64,000 bases of DNA from Ginsengibacter hankyongi. Lineage in GTDB: Bacteria > Bacteroidota > Bacteroidia > Chitinophagales > Chitinophagaceae. Location: contig NZ_VYQF01000001.1 of NCBI RefSeq assembly GCF_008710285.1, positions 372,001 to 436,000 of the forward strand, given 5' to 3'. The notes under the pieces are model-generated. The model had not been told where the DNA came from, made no database searches, and saw only the letters and a list, made by a program, of their open reading frames with translations. The position numbers and the translations under genes are program-made. This document shows positions 17,762-26,799 of the stretch, piece by piece (positions within the stretch are counted from its first letter, which is position 1; the number at the start of each line of letters is the position of its first letter).

Positions 17762-18604
17762 TTATTTATTAGGTAATTTCTTACCGTTCCTTCTTTGTAT
17801 GATCATTTTATCTGAACCTTTTCCACGCACACGGGTGATTTGTCCCTTTGCATATTTACCGGTCCTGCTTCGTGGATGTCCGCCGGAAGCTTTACCTTCA
17901 CCACCACCCATCGGGTGATCAACCGGGTTCATTGCCACACCTCTTGTCCTGGGTCTAACTCCCAGCCACCTGTTTCTACCCGCCTTGCCTTTGCTTTCAA
18001 GATTGTGATCACTATTGCTTACCACACCTACTGTTGCATAGCAGTTAATCAGAATTTTTCTTAGCTCCCCACTAGGCATTTTCAATACGGCGTATTTTTC
18101 TTCCTTATTCGCAAGTTGTGCGGATGAACCGGCACTTCTTGCCAATTTGCCGCCCTGGCCCGGTTGCATTTCAATATTGTGAATCACCGTTCCTAAAGGA
18201 ATATTCTTAAGCATTAAAGCATTACCCAATTCAGGGGCAACCGCGTCGCCACTTATTATAGAAGCGCCGATCTGCAATCCCTGCGGAGCAAGTATGTATC
18301 TTTTCTCGCCGTCAACATGAGAAATTAAAGCGATGAATGCACTCCTGTTAGGATCATATTCAATTGACTTTACCGTTGCAGGAATATCTTTTTTATTTCT
18401 TTTAAAATCAATTACGCGATACATTTTTTTATGCCCGCCGCCCAAATAGCGCATGCTCCTGCGGCCCTGTGCATTGCGGCCTGCAGTGTGATGCACTTTT
18501 TCTACCAAACTCTTTTCAGGAACGTTTGTAGTAACTTCTGCATACGCATTACCAATTCTCCAGCGTGTTCCTGCGGTTGTTGGTTTGTATTTTCTTAAAG
18601 CCAT
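17762..18604 (-). CDS. rplB: 50S ribosomal protein L2
   Basis: Core 23S rRNA protein needed for subunit joining and peptidyl transfer. The 280 residues contain an N-terminal OB-like domain and an SH3-like domain, with the invariant [13 protein letters not shown] loop whose His is functionally important in E. coli. End [18 protein letters not shown] is typical. Between rplW (49 bp) and rpsS. Confidence 0.97.
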   Translation of the reverse strand: MALRKYKPTTAGTRWRIGNAYAEVTTNVPEKSLVEKVHHTAGRNAQGRRSMRYLGGGHKKMYRVIDFKRNKKDIPATVKSIEYDPNRSAFIALISHVDGEKRYILAPQGLQIGASIISGDAVAPELGNALMLKNIPLGTVIHNIEMQPGQGGKLARSAGSSAQLANKEEKYAVLKMPSGELRKILINCYATVGVVSNSDHNLESKGKAGRNRWLGVRPRTRGVAMNPVDHPMGGGEGKASGGHPRSRTGKYAKGQITRVRGKGSDKMIIQRRNGKKLPNK

Positions 18605-18653
18605 TTTAATTTATTTTAGTCCCGGTTGTAACGGGATTTTAAAAATTATTCCC

Positions 18654-18953
18654 TTATATATTTCCGTATAAATCTATGCTTTCACCTTCGGCCACGGTAA
18701 CTACTGCTTTCTTCTTTGCAGGTTTACGTCCTGTAAGTAAACCCGCTTTGGTATTGCGTTGTTTAACTTTTGAAGGCATCGTTAATGTATTTACATCTTC
18801 CACCTGGATACCGTAAAACTCTTCTACCGCTTTCTTAATCTCCAGTTTGTTGGCCTTCCTGTTAACAATAAAGGTATAGCGATTATGCTTTTCCGTTAGA
18901 CGGTTCACTTTCTCTGACAATACCGGCTTTATTAAAACTTCAGACAGTTTCAT
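18654..18953 (-). CDS. rplW: 50S ribosomal protein L23
   Basis: Exit-tunnel protein that docks signal recognition particle and trigger factor. LIKPVLSEKVNRLTEKHNRY is the characteristic start, followed by ANKLEIKKAVEEFYGIQVEDVNT; 99 residues. It precedes rplB by 49 bp. Confidence 0.96.
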   Translation of the reverse strand: MKLSEVLIKPVLSEKVNRLTEKHNRYTFIVNRKANKLEIKKAVEEFYGIQVEDVNTLTMPSKVKQRNTKAGLLTGRKPAKKKAVVTVAEGESIDLYGNI

Positions 18954-18990
18954 GTCTTTTTAATTTTTTTGTTTCTTAAATTACTTTCTT

Positions 18991-19650
18991 CTATTTCGTC
19001 GCTTCTGCTGCTTCTTTATTTTGGTCTTCGTTTTCTTCAACAAATATCTTCGCCGCGCTTTCAGTAAATACTACCGTATCGGAATTCATGATATCATAAG
19101 TATTGACATCGCTCAGTAATGTTCCACAGATGGAAGGTGCATTCCTGAAACTCTTATACACATTGTCATTATGCTCCGGCATTATAAATAAAGCCTTCCT
19201 GCTTTCCGGAACTATTGTATTAAATATTTGAGCGAATTTTTTAGTGGCAGGCGCTTCCATGGTGATATCTTCAACAATAAAAATTTTATTTTCTTTCGCT
19301 TTAGAACTTAGTGCACCAATTTTAGCAAGGTCTTTTACCTTGCGGTTCAGTTTAATATCATAACCATGAGGCTTTGGTCCGAAAACCGTACCACCACCTT
19401 TATATAACGGGTTACGAAGATTTCCTTTACGGCTTCCACCGGTACCTTTTTGCTTATGAAGTTTCTTTGAAGAACCTTCTACCTCGGCCCTCGTTTTTAC
19501 TTTATGAGTACCCTGGCGGCGGGCGGCTAAATGTTGCTTTACAGCCAGCCAGATAACATGACTATTAGGATCTGCACCAAATATTTCATCAGGTAACTCG
19601 ATATTTCGGCCGGTCTTTTTTCCTTCTATATTTATTATATCTAATTTCAT
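18991..19650 (-). CDS. rplD: 50S ribosomal protein L4
   Basis: 23S rRNA protein whose loop reaches into the exit tunnel; in E. coli it also represses the S10 operon. The tunnel loop is visible as GTGGSRKGNLRNPLYKGGG, and the globular part continues to about residue 205 before a short acidic end (EENEDQNKEAAEATK). Nothing in the 5-prime leader resembles the E. coli L4 target well enough to claim autoregulation. One base separates it from rplC. Confidence 0.96.
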   Translation of the reverse strand: MKLDIINIEGKKTGRNIELPDEIFGADPNSHVIWLAVKQHLAARRQGTHKVKTRAEVEGSSKKLHKQKGTGGSRKGNLRNPLYKGGGTVFGPKPHGYDIKLNRKVKDLAKIGALSSKAKENKIFIVEDITMEAPATKKFAQIFNTIVPESRKALFIMPEHNDNVYKSFRNAPSICGTLLSDVNTYDIMNSDTVVFTESAAKIFVEENEDQNKEAAEATK

Positions 19651-19651
19651 A

Positions 19652-20269
19652 TTACTTCTTAATTAAAAGGATGGAACCATTATGGCCGGGAACCGAGCCA
19701 CTTATTAATAAATAATTTTTTTCAGGAAAGATCTTCACCACCTTCAGGCCTTTTACCTGTACTTTATCGCTGCCCATACGGCCAGCCATACGCATACCTT
19801 TAAATACTCTTGAAGGATAAGAAGATCCGCCAACAGAGCCGGGCGCCCTGGATCTGTCATGCTGGCCGTGAGACTGCTCGCCCACTCCATGAAAGCCATG
19901 ACGTTTTACAACACCCTGGAACCCCTTTCCCTTAGTGGTGCCTTCAACAATCACTTTATCGCCTTCATTAAATATGTCAACACTAATGGTGTCGCCAATA
20001 TTTTTATCTGTTTCGCTATCGCGTATTTCTTTTACGAATTTCTTTGCCGGTGTATTTGCCTTGGCAAAATGGTTTTTTTCTGAGAGGAGGGTATGCTTTT
20101 CTTTTTTATCTCCAAAAGCAATCTGGACTGCATTATATCCGTCAGTATCTACAGTTTTCTTCTGAGTTACAACACATGGGCCAGCTTCAATAATGGTCAC
20201 AGCAGTCTGCCTGCCGTTAGTATCGAAAATGCTGGTCATGCCAACTTTCTTTCCAATAATACTTTTCAT
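19652..20269 (-). CDS. rplC: 50S ribosomal protein L3
   Basis: Early-assembling 23S rRNA protein reaching the peptidyl transferase centre. [19 protein letters not shown] starts the protein; the basic central extension contains [20 protein letters not shown] and [17 protein letters not shown]. 205 residues. The 126-bp gap upstream to rpsJ is the largest in the cluster and holds a partial REP-like palindrome. Confidence 0.97.
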   Translation of the reverse strand: MKSIIGKKVGMTSIFDTNGRQTAVTIIEAGPCVVTQKKTVDTDGYNAVQIAFGDKKEKHTLLSEKNHFAKANTPAKKFVKEIRDSETDKNIGDTISVDIFNEGDKVIVEGTTKGKGFQGVVKRHGFHGVGEQSHGQHDRSRAPGSVGGSSYPSRVFKGMRMAGRMGSDKVQVKGLKVVKIFPEKNYLLISGSVPGHNGSILLIKK

Positions 20270-20290
20270 TTCTATTTTAATTATATCCAG

Positions 20291-20316
20291 CGCTCTACTT
20301 CGACAAGCTTAGTATA
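20291..20316. repeat. Degenerate REP-like palindrome half between rpsJ and rplC
   Basis: CTACTTCGACAAGCTTAGTATAG resembles the CCTTCGACAAGCTCAGGGT half of the widespread REP-like palindrome also seen at 13509. The pairing arm is decayed, so this is a weak match. Confidence 0.35.
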
Positions 20317-20395
20317 GATGGATGTTACAATTTTATATAAGAACTTTTTAAGCCTCATCCCGTTCTTCTCGTCATGGAGAAGGGGAAGATAACTT

Positions 20396-20701
20396 TTATG
20401 CTTTTATTTCTACGTCCACACCAGATGGCAAATCAAGCTTTGATAGCGCATCTACTGTTCTTGAACTGCTGGTATAAATATCCAGCAAACGCTTGTGCGT
20501 ACACAATTGAAACTGCTCACGTGCCTTTTTATTAACGTGAGGTGAACGCAAAACAGTAAATATTTTTTTATGAGTAGGTAAAGGAATAGGACCTGTAACT
20601 ACTGCTCCTGTGCTGCGAACGGTCTTAACAATTTTTTCTGCTGATTTATCAACAAGATTATGATCGTAAGACTGAAGTTTAATTCTGATTCTCTGAGACA
20701 T
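20396..20701 (-). CDS. rpsJ: 30S ribosomal protein S10
   Basis: Protein of the 30S head, also NusE, the antitermination partner of Nus[21 protein letters not shown] and [20 protein letters not shown] are the conserved blocks; 101 residues. It is the first gene of the cluster and is preceded by a clear promoter. Elongation factor and S12/S7 genes, which precede S10 in many bacteria, are not present upstream. Confidence 0.97.
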   Translation of the reverse strand: MSQRIRIKLQSYDHNLVDKSAEKIVKTVRSTGAVVTGPIPLPTHKKIFTVLRSPHVNKKAREQFQLCTHKRLLDIYTSSSRTVDALSKLDLPSGVDVEIKA

Positions 20702-20741
20702 ATTTAAAGAACTTTTATCAGACCAATTTATTTTGGGAGTG

Positions 20742-20772
20742 CAAAAGTATGGATAATGAATTAAACAACAAA
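20742..20772 (-). promoter_or_regulatory. Promoter of the S10-spc ribosomal cluster
   Basis: Minus strand: TTTG at 20772-20769, a 19-bp spacer, then TACTTTTG at 20749-20742. This matches both elements and the spacing of the Bacteroidota primary sigma promoter (TTTG, 19-20 bp, TAnnTTTG). Expected transcription start is near 20735, about 35 nt before rpsJ. Confidence 0.8.
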
Positions 20773-20960
20773 GAATAAATTGTAAGATTTAAAAAATAAC
20801 CATTCTTTGATAGTCAAGCTCAGGAATGCGGGTTGAGGACGCCCGCCAAGAAGAGGGGCCTTGGGGGGAAGTAGTATTACCTGGCTTATGATTTTTCCAA
20901 AAGAAAAAATGATCTTAGATTTATGGAATATTGATTAATCAAAGGTTAAAAAACTTTTTA

Positions 20961-21476
20961 ATGAAACCAACAAGCAGGCTTTTTTTTGTTGTGCTAATAC
21001 TGGTTGTTCTTCAAAACGGCAGCGTATTCGGTCAACTGGCGGGTGCGAATCTTGCAGCTCATGGAGTGTTGGCACTTATAGGTGGTAACCGTGAAAAAAA
21101 ACAGGAAAGACTTATTGATAAATCCACTACACAGGAAAAGATAAGCGGTTTAAATGTAAGCGTGCTGCGCGTAAAAGAATCAGATATAAAAAGTAAAGCT
21201 AAAGCCCATATTATAGCACTGCAAAACCGGCTAACCCAATATAACACTCAATATAAAAACAATCAACCGCTTACTGTGCCAAAGAAAGACAGTGATTTAA
21301 TAGCCATCCAGGATATTGATGAAAACTGGCCAGTGGATGAGTATGCAAGCGAATTAAGAGCTTATAAGCGATATGCTTCTCAGCAGAAACAACAAATGTC
21401 GACTGCACCGGCGGACGGCTTACACACAATGCCTGCCAACCTTACAAAAAAAGATACCACCGGCACAAAATTATAA
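20961..21476 (+). CDS. Secreted hypothetical protein
   Basis: Not recognised. The ATG at 20961 gives a protein of 171 residues with an N-terminal signal peptide (MKPTSRLFFVVLILVVLQNG, cleavage probably after VFG). After a short Gly/Ala-rich segment the mature part is polar and helical (EKISGLNVSVLRVKESDIKS), and it ends in a Thr/Lys-rich stretch. The frame extends ten codons further upstream only from a TTG. The gene stands alone between the ribosomal promoter and a peroxiredoxin gene that faces it. A periplasmic or surface location is inferred. Confidence 0.65.
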   Translation: MKPTSRLFFVVLILVVLQNGSVFGQLAGANLAAHGVLALIGGNREKKQERLIDKSTTQEKISGLNVSVLRVKESDIKSKAKAHIIALQNRLTQYNTQYKNNQPLTVPKKDSDLIAIQDIDENWPVDEYASELRAYKRYASQQKQQMSTAPADGLHTMPANLTKKDTTGTKL

Positions 21477-21554
21477 ATGGATTGCTTTCCGTGCGCAGGC
21501 TGGAGCCGATAAATAATTATTTTAGATGATGCCCAACCAACTCCCCGCTTCAAA

Positions 21555-22157
21555 CTACAGTTTCGATACAATTGCCAATGACTTTTTTACATGTTCATCA
21601 GGCGATATATGGTCTGTTGCTGATGAAAACACGGCTACGATTTTTCCATCTTTATTAATAATGAATGTTGTCCGCGGGATGAAGCCGTGCGTAACCTGCT
21701 GGCCCGTTACATCTTTAGCACCCGGTTGCGGAGGCTTCAACTCCAGGCCATACATTGCTGCAATGTTACCTCCGGGGTCCGAAGCCACAGGAAATTTACC
21801 TGCACAGTAATCGGGATTAGATGAGAATGAATTCAAACGCTGAATATCATCCGCTGATACCCCAATAATGGTGGTTCCTGCTGCCGTAAATTTATCCTTA
21901 AATTCGGCGAAAGTATGAGCTTCCAAATCACAGCCACCTGTGTATGCTGCAGGATAAAAGTATAATACCACAGGTCCTTTCGCAAGGGCTTTTTTTAATG
22001 AAAAATCGAATTCATTGCCTGCCAGGCTAGCCTTGCTGGTGAACAGGGGTGCTTTGGAACCATTTGACAATACCTTTGATTGTGCAAAGCTATGCGGACT
22101 AATGAAGAGCACCAGCCCAAAAATTAAAAGGAGCGGGAGATAATTTTTCTTTGACAT
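21555..22157 (-). CDS. Exported peroxiredoxin (AhpC/TSA, BCP-like)
   Basis: Predicted thiol peroxidase of the thioredoxin fold. A signal peptide (MSKKNYLPLLLIFGLVLFIS...SFAQS) suggests a periplasmic enzyme. The peroxidatic site reads YFYPAAYTGGCDLEAHTF, with Thr-x-x-Cys as in BCP/PrxQ but Gly in place of the usual Pro. The resolving Cys found five residues later in many BCP proteins is absent; another Cys occurs in NPDYCAGKFPV and might serve. GFIPRTTFIINKDGKIV is the late conserved strand. It appears to be a single-gene unit. Confidence 0.88.
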   Translation of the reverse strand: MSKKNYLPLLLIFGLVLFISPHSFAQSKVLSNGSKAPLFTSKASLAGNEFDFSLKKALAKGPVVLYFYPAAYTGGCDLEAHTFAEFKDKFTAAGTTIIGVSADDIQRLNSFSSNPDYCAGKFPVASDPGGNIAAMYGLELKPPQPGAKDVTGQQVTHGFIPRTTFIINKDGKIVAVFSSATDHISPDEHVKKSLAIVSKL

Positions 22158-22458
22158 GGCGAATTGCTTTTTTTATACAACTAGAAATCTCTCACAAACA
22201 TACATAGAATTGGGGGATAAAAGGTGTGATAGAGGAAATCCTTAAGCGGATAACAAGGATATAAACTCATCCACAGTTTAGGTTGACCACGGACGAATGC
22301 CTTTCAAAGAACTTGCTTAGGCAGGATCACCTCCGCTTTCGTTAGTTTGTCTCCCAGGGTTAGTAGCGCTTGTGGGGAATCCCGCATTCTGTGGTTTGTG
22401 AGATAAAAACCACGGAGATAGATACAATCGAATCTATATAAATTCCTAACTCTTCACT
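22158..22458. other. Intergenic, no gene recognised
   Basis: About 300 bp between two minus-strand genes. It contains no convincing frame and no match to the dispersed repeats found further right. A short stretch at 22325 resembles the 3-prime end of 16S rRNA by chance. Confidence 0.5.
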
Positions 22459-22683
22459 TCAGTGTTTCAATGCTGCGACACTAATCTTTGGCCCGGATGT
22501 TAAATCTGTCCGATGCACCTTTTGTAAACTTGAATGATGTTGCGGGACGGTTTGAACCGGGTGTGAATTACAAGTTCCCAAAGCGTAGTAAATAATTATA
22601 AAAACAATGATAGTTCCAAAACATCCGCCTCCAAGCTTTTTGGCACCATAGCCGGCTATTATTGTTCTAAGAAAATTATTCAT
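22459..22683 (-). CDS. Small membrane protein
   Basis: A 74-residue protein starting MNNFLRTIIAGYGAKKLGGG, then one hydrophobic segment (CFGTIIVFIIIYYALG) and a polar His/Ser-rich C-terminus. The GAKKLGGGCFGTIIVF pattern recurs in small Bacteroidota membrane proteins of unknown role, which argues that the gene is real. ATG start; no other gene is close enough for an operon. Confidence 0.6.
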   Translation of the reverse strand: MNNFLRTIIAGYGAKKLGGGCFGTIIVFIIIYYALGTCNSHPVQTVPQHHSSLQKVHRTDLTSGPKISVAALKH

Positions 22684-23127
22684 GCTTATAAGTTTTAAGA
22701 ATTGTTATTAATAATCATGCCAGGGATTTCTTCTTGTTACTTTTGCTAATTTTTAAGCTGATTCCTGTTATTCAACACTATAGCTAAATTTGAAGTCAAC
22801 CGCCTCACGCTTATTACTGTTTGGGTTACGTCTCATACACCAACGATCGCAAGCATGATCATCACAACCACTTTCTTGGCCGAAGAGGCGCGAAAGATAA
22901 AAAACAATAAATATTTTGTAATGCTTACAGCGTGCCTGTAATTTTATTTATAGTTAAAATATATAACGCTTGAACCTTATTTGCTTAATATTGATATAAC
23001 AAACATTAATGGAATATAAACAAGTTACGGAAATGAAAAATCTCCTTATCCAATAGAATTATCAATTGATAAAAGTCCGGTTAATGCAATTTTTTTTAAA
23101 TTTTATTACTAACAATCAAACAATAAT
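22684..23127. other. Intergenic, no gene recognised
   Basis: AT-rich 444-bp gap between divergently transcribed genes. No frame longer than a few dozen codons and no repeat family of this window was seen; promoters for both flanking genes must lie here but no clear TTTG/TAnnTTTG pair was found. Confidence 0.5.
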
Positions 23128-23631
23128 ATGAAAAAGAAAAGTGAGCTACGCTCAAACTATAGCTTTGAAAGATTCGCATCGTCTGTAACGAAAGCAACAG
23201 GCACCACCGCTGCATTTATGGTGGCATTTTTAATAATAATTATATGGGTTGTTGCCGGGCCCTTGTTTCACTATTCAGAAACCTGGCAAACTTTTATAAG
23301 TACCGGCGCAACTATCATAACATTCCTGATGGTATTCTTAATTCAGAAAACACAAAACAAACATTCTTTGGCCATACAACTGAAGCTCAATGAACTCGTG
23401 GCAGCAAATGAAATTGCAAGTAACCGGCTGCTTAATGCAGAAAACATGACCGAGGAAGAGCTAAAAGTAATTCATAAGTATTATACAAAGCTCAGCGATT
23501 TCGCTAAAAAAGAAGAGACGTTGCAGCAGCCGCATTCCATAGATGAAGTTCATCACCTGCATGATATTAAGAACGAGATGGAGCAGGAACTAAAAGATAC
23601 AGAACAAAAGAACGATGATACCAGGGATTAA
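23128..23631 (+). CDS. Low-affinity iron permease family protein
   Basis: Membrane protein of the PF04120 type. After a basic N-terminus (SNYSFERFASSVTKATG) come two hydrophobic segments, TAAFMVAFLIIIIWVVAGPL and ATIITFLMVFLIQ, and then the family signature IQKTQNKHSLAIQLKLNELV. The ~100 C-terminal residues are charged and helical. The family is named after yeast Fet4, but bacterial members have this short form and their transport role is unproven. Confidence 0.85.
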   Translation: MKKKSELRSNYSFERFASSVTKATGTTAAFMVAFLIIIIWVVAGPLFHYSETWQTFISTGATIITFLMVFLIQKTQNKHSLAIQLKLNELVAANEIASNRLLNAENMTEEELKVIHKYYTKLSDFAKKEETLQQPHSIDEVHHLHDIKNEMEQELKDTEQKNDDTRD

Positions 23632-23641
23632 GCTATGAAAT

Positions 23642-23663
23642 AAAAAACCCCGCAATTGCAGGG
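23642..23663 (-). terminator. Terminator of the 23685 gene
   Basis: Minus strand CCCTGCAATTGCGGGG, a hairpin with one mismatch, is followed by six T residues. It lies about 22 bp after the stop codon of the minus-strand gene; reversed, it could also slow transcription from the permease gene. Confidence 0.7.
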
Positions 23664-23684
23664 CTGACTTAAGAAGGTGAATTA

Positions 23685-24065
23685 TTAATCCCTGTCATCA
23701 TCACGATACATCCTGTGATGTCTTGACTCTCTGTTCCACGACCTGTATGAACGATCTTCCCATCCTCTTTGATTGTCGCGTGAATAGCCATGTTGATCTC
23801 TCCTCATATCTCCCCTGTCCTGGCTGTCTCTGTCATTATTATATCCATAGTTATTTTCAGTATTCCGGTTGTTTCGTTGGTTATTGCTGTAACCTCCATT
23901 ACCATATCCGGAGTTTTGTGAATATTGATCCGTATTGTTTTCGGAATTTTGGTTTGACTGGTATCCGTTACCGTTAGGTTGATTAGTTTGCCGGCGATGG
24001 CCTGATTGGGCAAATGAAGTGCTTAAACACCCTGCAAAGAATAATAGTGTAATAATCTTTTTCAT
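23685..24065 (-). CDS. Secreted Asn/Gly/Arg-rich low-complexity protein
   Basis: Not recognised. A signal peptide (MKKIITLLFFAGCLSTSFAQ) is followed by about 105 residues of low complexity: first Asn/Gln/Gly/Tyr-rich, then Arg/Asp/Ser/Tyr-rich, ending RMYRDDDRD. No folded domain is visible. An upstream in-frame ATG at 24083 adds six residues, but the start used here puts Lys-Lys directly before the hydrophobic core. A disordered surface or periplasmic protein is inferred. Confidence 0.6.
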   Translation of the reverse strand: MKKIITLLFFAGCLSTSFAQSGHRRQTNQPNGNGYQSNQNSENNTDQYSQNSGYGNGGYSNNQRNNRNTENNYGYNNDRDSQDRGDMRRDQHGYSRDNQRGWEDRSYRSWNRESRHHRMYRDDDRD

Positions 24066-24201
24066 ACTCAGGAATTCAACCATTGAGATATTGTTTCAAT
24101 TAAAGATGTTAAAGAACCCCGCGTTTTTGATGTTGTGTAATACTTAACAGAAAAGAAGTTCACCTTTGATTGGTAATAATTCAATTACAATCTCAAATAA
24201 A

Positions 24202-24528
24202 ATGAAGATGAAAAAAATTGTATCTCTTTTAATAACCGGTTTGGTACTTTGCGCTGGGGCGATGGCTCAGTCAAAAGATGTCAAACAGGACAAGAAAGAA
24301 CTTAAAAATTCAGTGAAAGACAAAAAAGAAGATAAAAAAGAAACCCGCAAGGATCTCGGACATCTAAGAATTAAATCTGCAATGCAGAAGAATAGAGAAG
24401 TTGGACGCCATCGCAGGAGCATTCATAAACAAGGTGAACATCTTGAAAATCACGGCGTAAAACATCCCGTAGCATCGGCAAAGCACCAGGTTCACGAAGA
24501 AAAAGAAGCTAAAAAAGATAAAGACTAA
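24202..24528 (+). CDS. Secreted Lys-rich small protein
   Basis: Not recognised. The 108 residues begin with a signal peptide (MKMKKIVSLLITGLVLCAGAMAQS) and continue as a strongly basic helical stretch with KDxKExKK-type repeats, then a His/Lys-rich half (HRRSIHKQGEHLENHGVKHP) and a KEAKKDKD end. Start chosen at the ATG at 24202; the upstream extension relies on TTG. It reads divergently from the neighbouring low-complexity secreted gene with about 135 bp between starts. Such His/Lys-rich periplasmic peptides may bind metals or polyanions; that is conjecture. Confidence 0.6.
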   Translation: MKMKKIVSLLITGLVLCAGAMAQSKDVKQDKKELKNSVKDKKEDKKETRKDLGHLRIKSAMQKNREVGRHRRSIHKQGEHLENHGVKHPVASAKHQVHEEKEAKKDKD

Positions 24529-25056
24529 ATTAATTACACTTCGCATAGAGAAACATTTGATGAAGTAATCTATAGAAGGTGATCAATCTTTCAGGTCCTG
24601 GTAACACAGGGCTTTTTTATTATACACCTTATATTGAATGTGCAAACGATTGGATCTTTCATTGGTTCTTCTATTTCCTCCTGTCATTCAGCACTTATAA
24701 CCGCATGCATTATCATTCTCATAATTTAGAGAGAAGTAACCTGCGCTGCTTTGCAGGAGACATGCTGAAATTCGCTACTGTTCTTTCATCCTTTAGTTAA
24801 GTTAAGAGCTGCATCTTTTGTGGTTCTTCCTGCGATTGCCATAATGGTACATTTTAATTGCTATAAAATGATTGATTGATTGAAGAGGACTAAATAGCGC
24901 CGGATTTTTTTGTTTCAATTTTATTCGGATATTTCTCATTCCCCGGCAATATGAATGATTACTTAATGATGAGATTTCAACTGTAACAATTATTTATACC
25001 TTGTATGTGGGATATCGAACTTTTATACCCCTATCTTCAGACCAAAGGCATTTAAA
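24529..25056. other. Intergenic, no gene supported
   Basis: A 528-bp AT-rich gap. It includes a 73-codon frame at 24579 with biased, hydrophobic composition and no family resemblance, judged to be chance. None of the window's repeat families was recognised here. Confidence 0.45.
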
Positions 25057-25806
25057 ATGATAATATTTGATTTCATTACCACTCGCACTCGTATTCCCCG
25101 TAAAGATTTAGATGAAAAAAAGATTAAGCCAAAAAGATATTCCTTAAAACCGCTAGGGGATATTAAGGAGACCCGTGCAAAAATGAATAATTATTTGCAG
25201 TTGCTGGAGGAAATAAGTACCCAGGTTATAAGCTTGTTTATTGAACCGCGGGTTAACATTTTAATGTATCACAACGTAGAACATACAAAAACAGTTGTAA
25301 AAAGAACTTCTGAAATAGCAGCTAATTACCATTTGAGTGAGACTGAATTATTTATCTTATCGGCCGCAGCATGGTTTCACGATACGGGTCAACTTATGGG
25401 TGATGCAGACTTACATGAACATAGAGGTGTTATATTAATGAAGAAATTTCTTCAAACAAAAGGCCTCGCAAAAGAAGTAATGAATAAAATTGAAGGCTGC
25501 ATTTACGCAACAAGGTTACCGCAAAATCCTAAATCATTATTGGAAGAAATTGTTTGTGATGCAGATACTTATAATTTGGGCACTGAAGCCTTTATTACAA
25601 CTGATGAATTATTAAAAAAGGAATTTGAACTAAGAAACATGCCTATCGATAATTGGGAAGAAAAAACATTGAAGTTTCTTCTAAGCCACAATTATTTTAC
25701 TACGTATTGCCACGCGTTATTGAATAAGGGCAGAGAAAAAAATATTGATTTAGTACGTTATCGTGTGAAAGAAAAAACTGGTGATATAATCATACACACA
25801 GGCTAA
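25057..25806 (+). CDS. HD-domain phosphohydrolase
   Basis: Metal-dependent HD-superfamily protein. The HD signature is complete: His in YHNVEHTKTV, the His-Asp pair in AAAWFHDTGQL, and the late Asp in VCDADTYNLG. The domain occupies about residues 60-215. Upstream of it are 42 residues rich in Arg/Lys from the ATG at 25057; a second ATG at 25183 is preceded by AAGGAG, one of the few Shine-Dalgarno-like sites here, and would give a 207-residue protein starting just before the domain. Substrate (nucleotide, cyclic nucleotide or other phosphoester) is unknown. Confidence 0.8.
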   Translation: MIIFDFITTRTRIPRKDLDEKKIKPKRYSLKPLGDIKETRAKMNNYLQLLEEISTQVISLFIEPRVNILMYHNVEHTKTVVKRTSEIAANYHLSETELFILSAAAWFHDTGQLMGDADLHEHRGVILMKKFLQTKGLAKEVMNKIEGCIYATRLPQNPKSLLEEIVCDADTYNLGTEAFITTDELLKKEFELRNMPIDNWEEKTLKFLLSHNYFTTYCHALLNKGREKNIDLVRYRVKEKTGDIIIHTG

Positions 25807-25915
25807 TAACATGCTCACCATAACGCTACATTCCTTGTGAATATATCATTTTTGCCTTTGCTGGTCTTCTACTTCCAAAATTAAAAACAGTTACCAAAAC
25901 TGTAAGAGGCCGCCG

Positions 25916-25978
25916 ATGTTCCTGTGTGGCTGGGCATGGCCCGGTGCGTTTTCAGGAACACCAACAACTGGATGAAAT
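25916..25978. repeat. Dispersed hairpin repeat, CACCAACAACT family (copy 1)
   Basis: TGTTCCTG and CAGGAACA form a perfect 8-bp inverted repeat, followed by CACCAACAACTGGATGAAAT. From TGTGGC to ATGAAAT it matches 32314-32369 closely. Confidence 0.7.
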
Positions 25979-26020
25979 AATAATTCCCCAAACCGCTTTT
26001 ACTATATCAGATTACTCGCA

Positions 26021-26080
26021 GATTATTTAAACGTTGTACGGGAAAGCGCAGTAAGCGTATTTTCTTATTTAAACATTCTC
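26021..26080. repeat. Dispersed repeat family B (copy 1)
   Basis: Framed by GATTATTTAAACGTTGTACG and TTTTCTTATTTAAACATTCTC. The same two blocks about 25-30 bp apart recur at 43575, 51192 and 62184. Confidence 0.7.
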
Positions 26081-26148
26081 ATCGCGGCATGAAGGTTCCG
26101 GAAAAAATACCCTTCTTTATCCCTGCTTGCGGATATTTCAGTTGATTT

Positions 26149-26664
26149 TTAGTCAGGTAGCCGGATAATCTCATCAAAATCATAACCTGCTCTTGCCAGC
26201 GCCCGCCTAGCTGATTCTATGGCAATGGGCGCGGGATTCGGAGGATGTACGGGTACTTCTTCTGTCTGTGCCAGTTGGTCTAAAAGTTCCTGCGTTTGGC
26301 CATGCGTCAATGCCTCACAAACATCGTACAATCCTCCCGGTTTCTCTTCAGCCAAATCGTGTTTTTCCAAAACATGCCTCATCACTTTTATCAGAGACAA
26401 TGCAGGTGGAGGCACTATTAAGGCAGTCAGCGCTCCGTGTTCCAGCCGATACCTTGGAATGAGTTCCTGCATCAGGGCATGATTCGCTTTTTTTGCAGCT
26501 GGGAAGAGGGTTTTCTCCTCCATTTTAATATGTCGCAATAAACCGGTTCGAAATTGATGATAATATTTCATTTCAATTTCGCCCGGTTGCTCAGTCGCCT
26601 TACTCAATAAGTCATCAAGCCGGTGATGATCTTTTGTGAAAAAATGATGCAAGGGTTTGTTCAT
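26149..26664 (-). CDS. Hemerythrin HHE domain protein
   Basis: Cytoplasmic 171-residue protein with a hemerythrin-like four-helix bundle that would bind a di-iron centre. Ligand-type residues lie in FTKDHHRLDDLL, HIKMEEKTLFP, RLEHGALTAL and VLEKHDLAEE, in the order and spacing of HHE domains. Roles suggested for the family include oxygen, NO or iron sensing and repair of iron-sulfur centres; none can be assigned here. ATG start, no operon partner. Confidence 0.87.
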   Translation of the reverse strand: MNKPLHHFFTKDHHRLDDLLSKATEQPGEIEMKYYHQFRTGLLRHIKMEEKTLFPAAKKANHALMQELIPRYRLEHGALTALIVPPPALSLIKVMRHVLEKHDLAEEKPGGLYDVCEALTHGQTQELLDQLAQTEEVPVHPPNPAPIAIESARRALARAGYDFDEIIRLPD

Positions 26665-26799
26665 AAATTCTTATAAGGGCAATGTTTTCAAATTTACTGA
26701 TATTCCGGCAAAGCGATAACCTCACTTATACTGATTTGTATTTTTTTGATTTGAATGGTTTGTGCGGAATGAATACTTAATAGTTCTCTTTCCCCGGCT

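Larger units (their letters stand above)
25807..26148. other. Intergenic repeat cluster
   Basis: A gene-free 342-bp gap assembled from at least three dispersed repeat pieces: a GCTGGTCTTC-type piece near 25856, a hairpin-forming piece at 25916-25978 and a family B copy at 26021-26080. Confidence 0.6.

Noticed and set aside
22320..22340. GGATCACCTCC, matching the 3-prime end of 16S rRNA
   Set aside because: Only 11 bases match and no rRNA helices flank it; treated as coincidence.
24579..24800. 73-codon frame on the plus strand
   Set aside because: Aromatic- and Cys-biased chance composition, no signal, no family resemblance, and no supporting neighbours.
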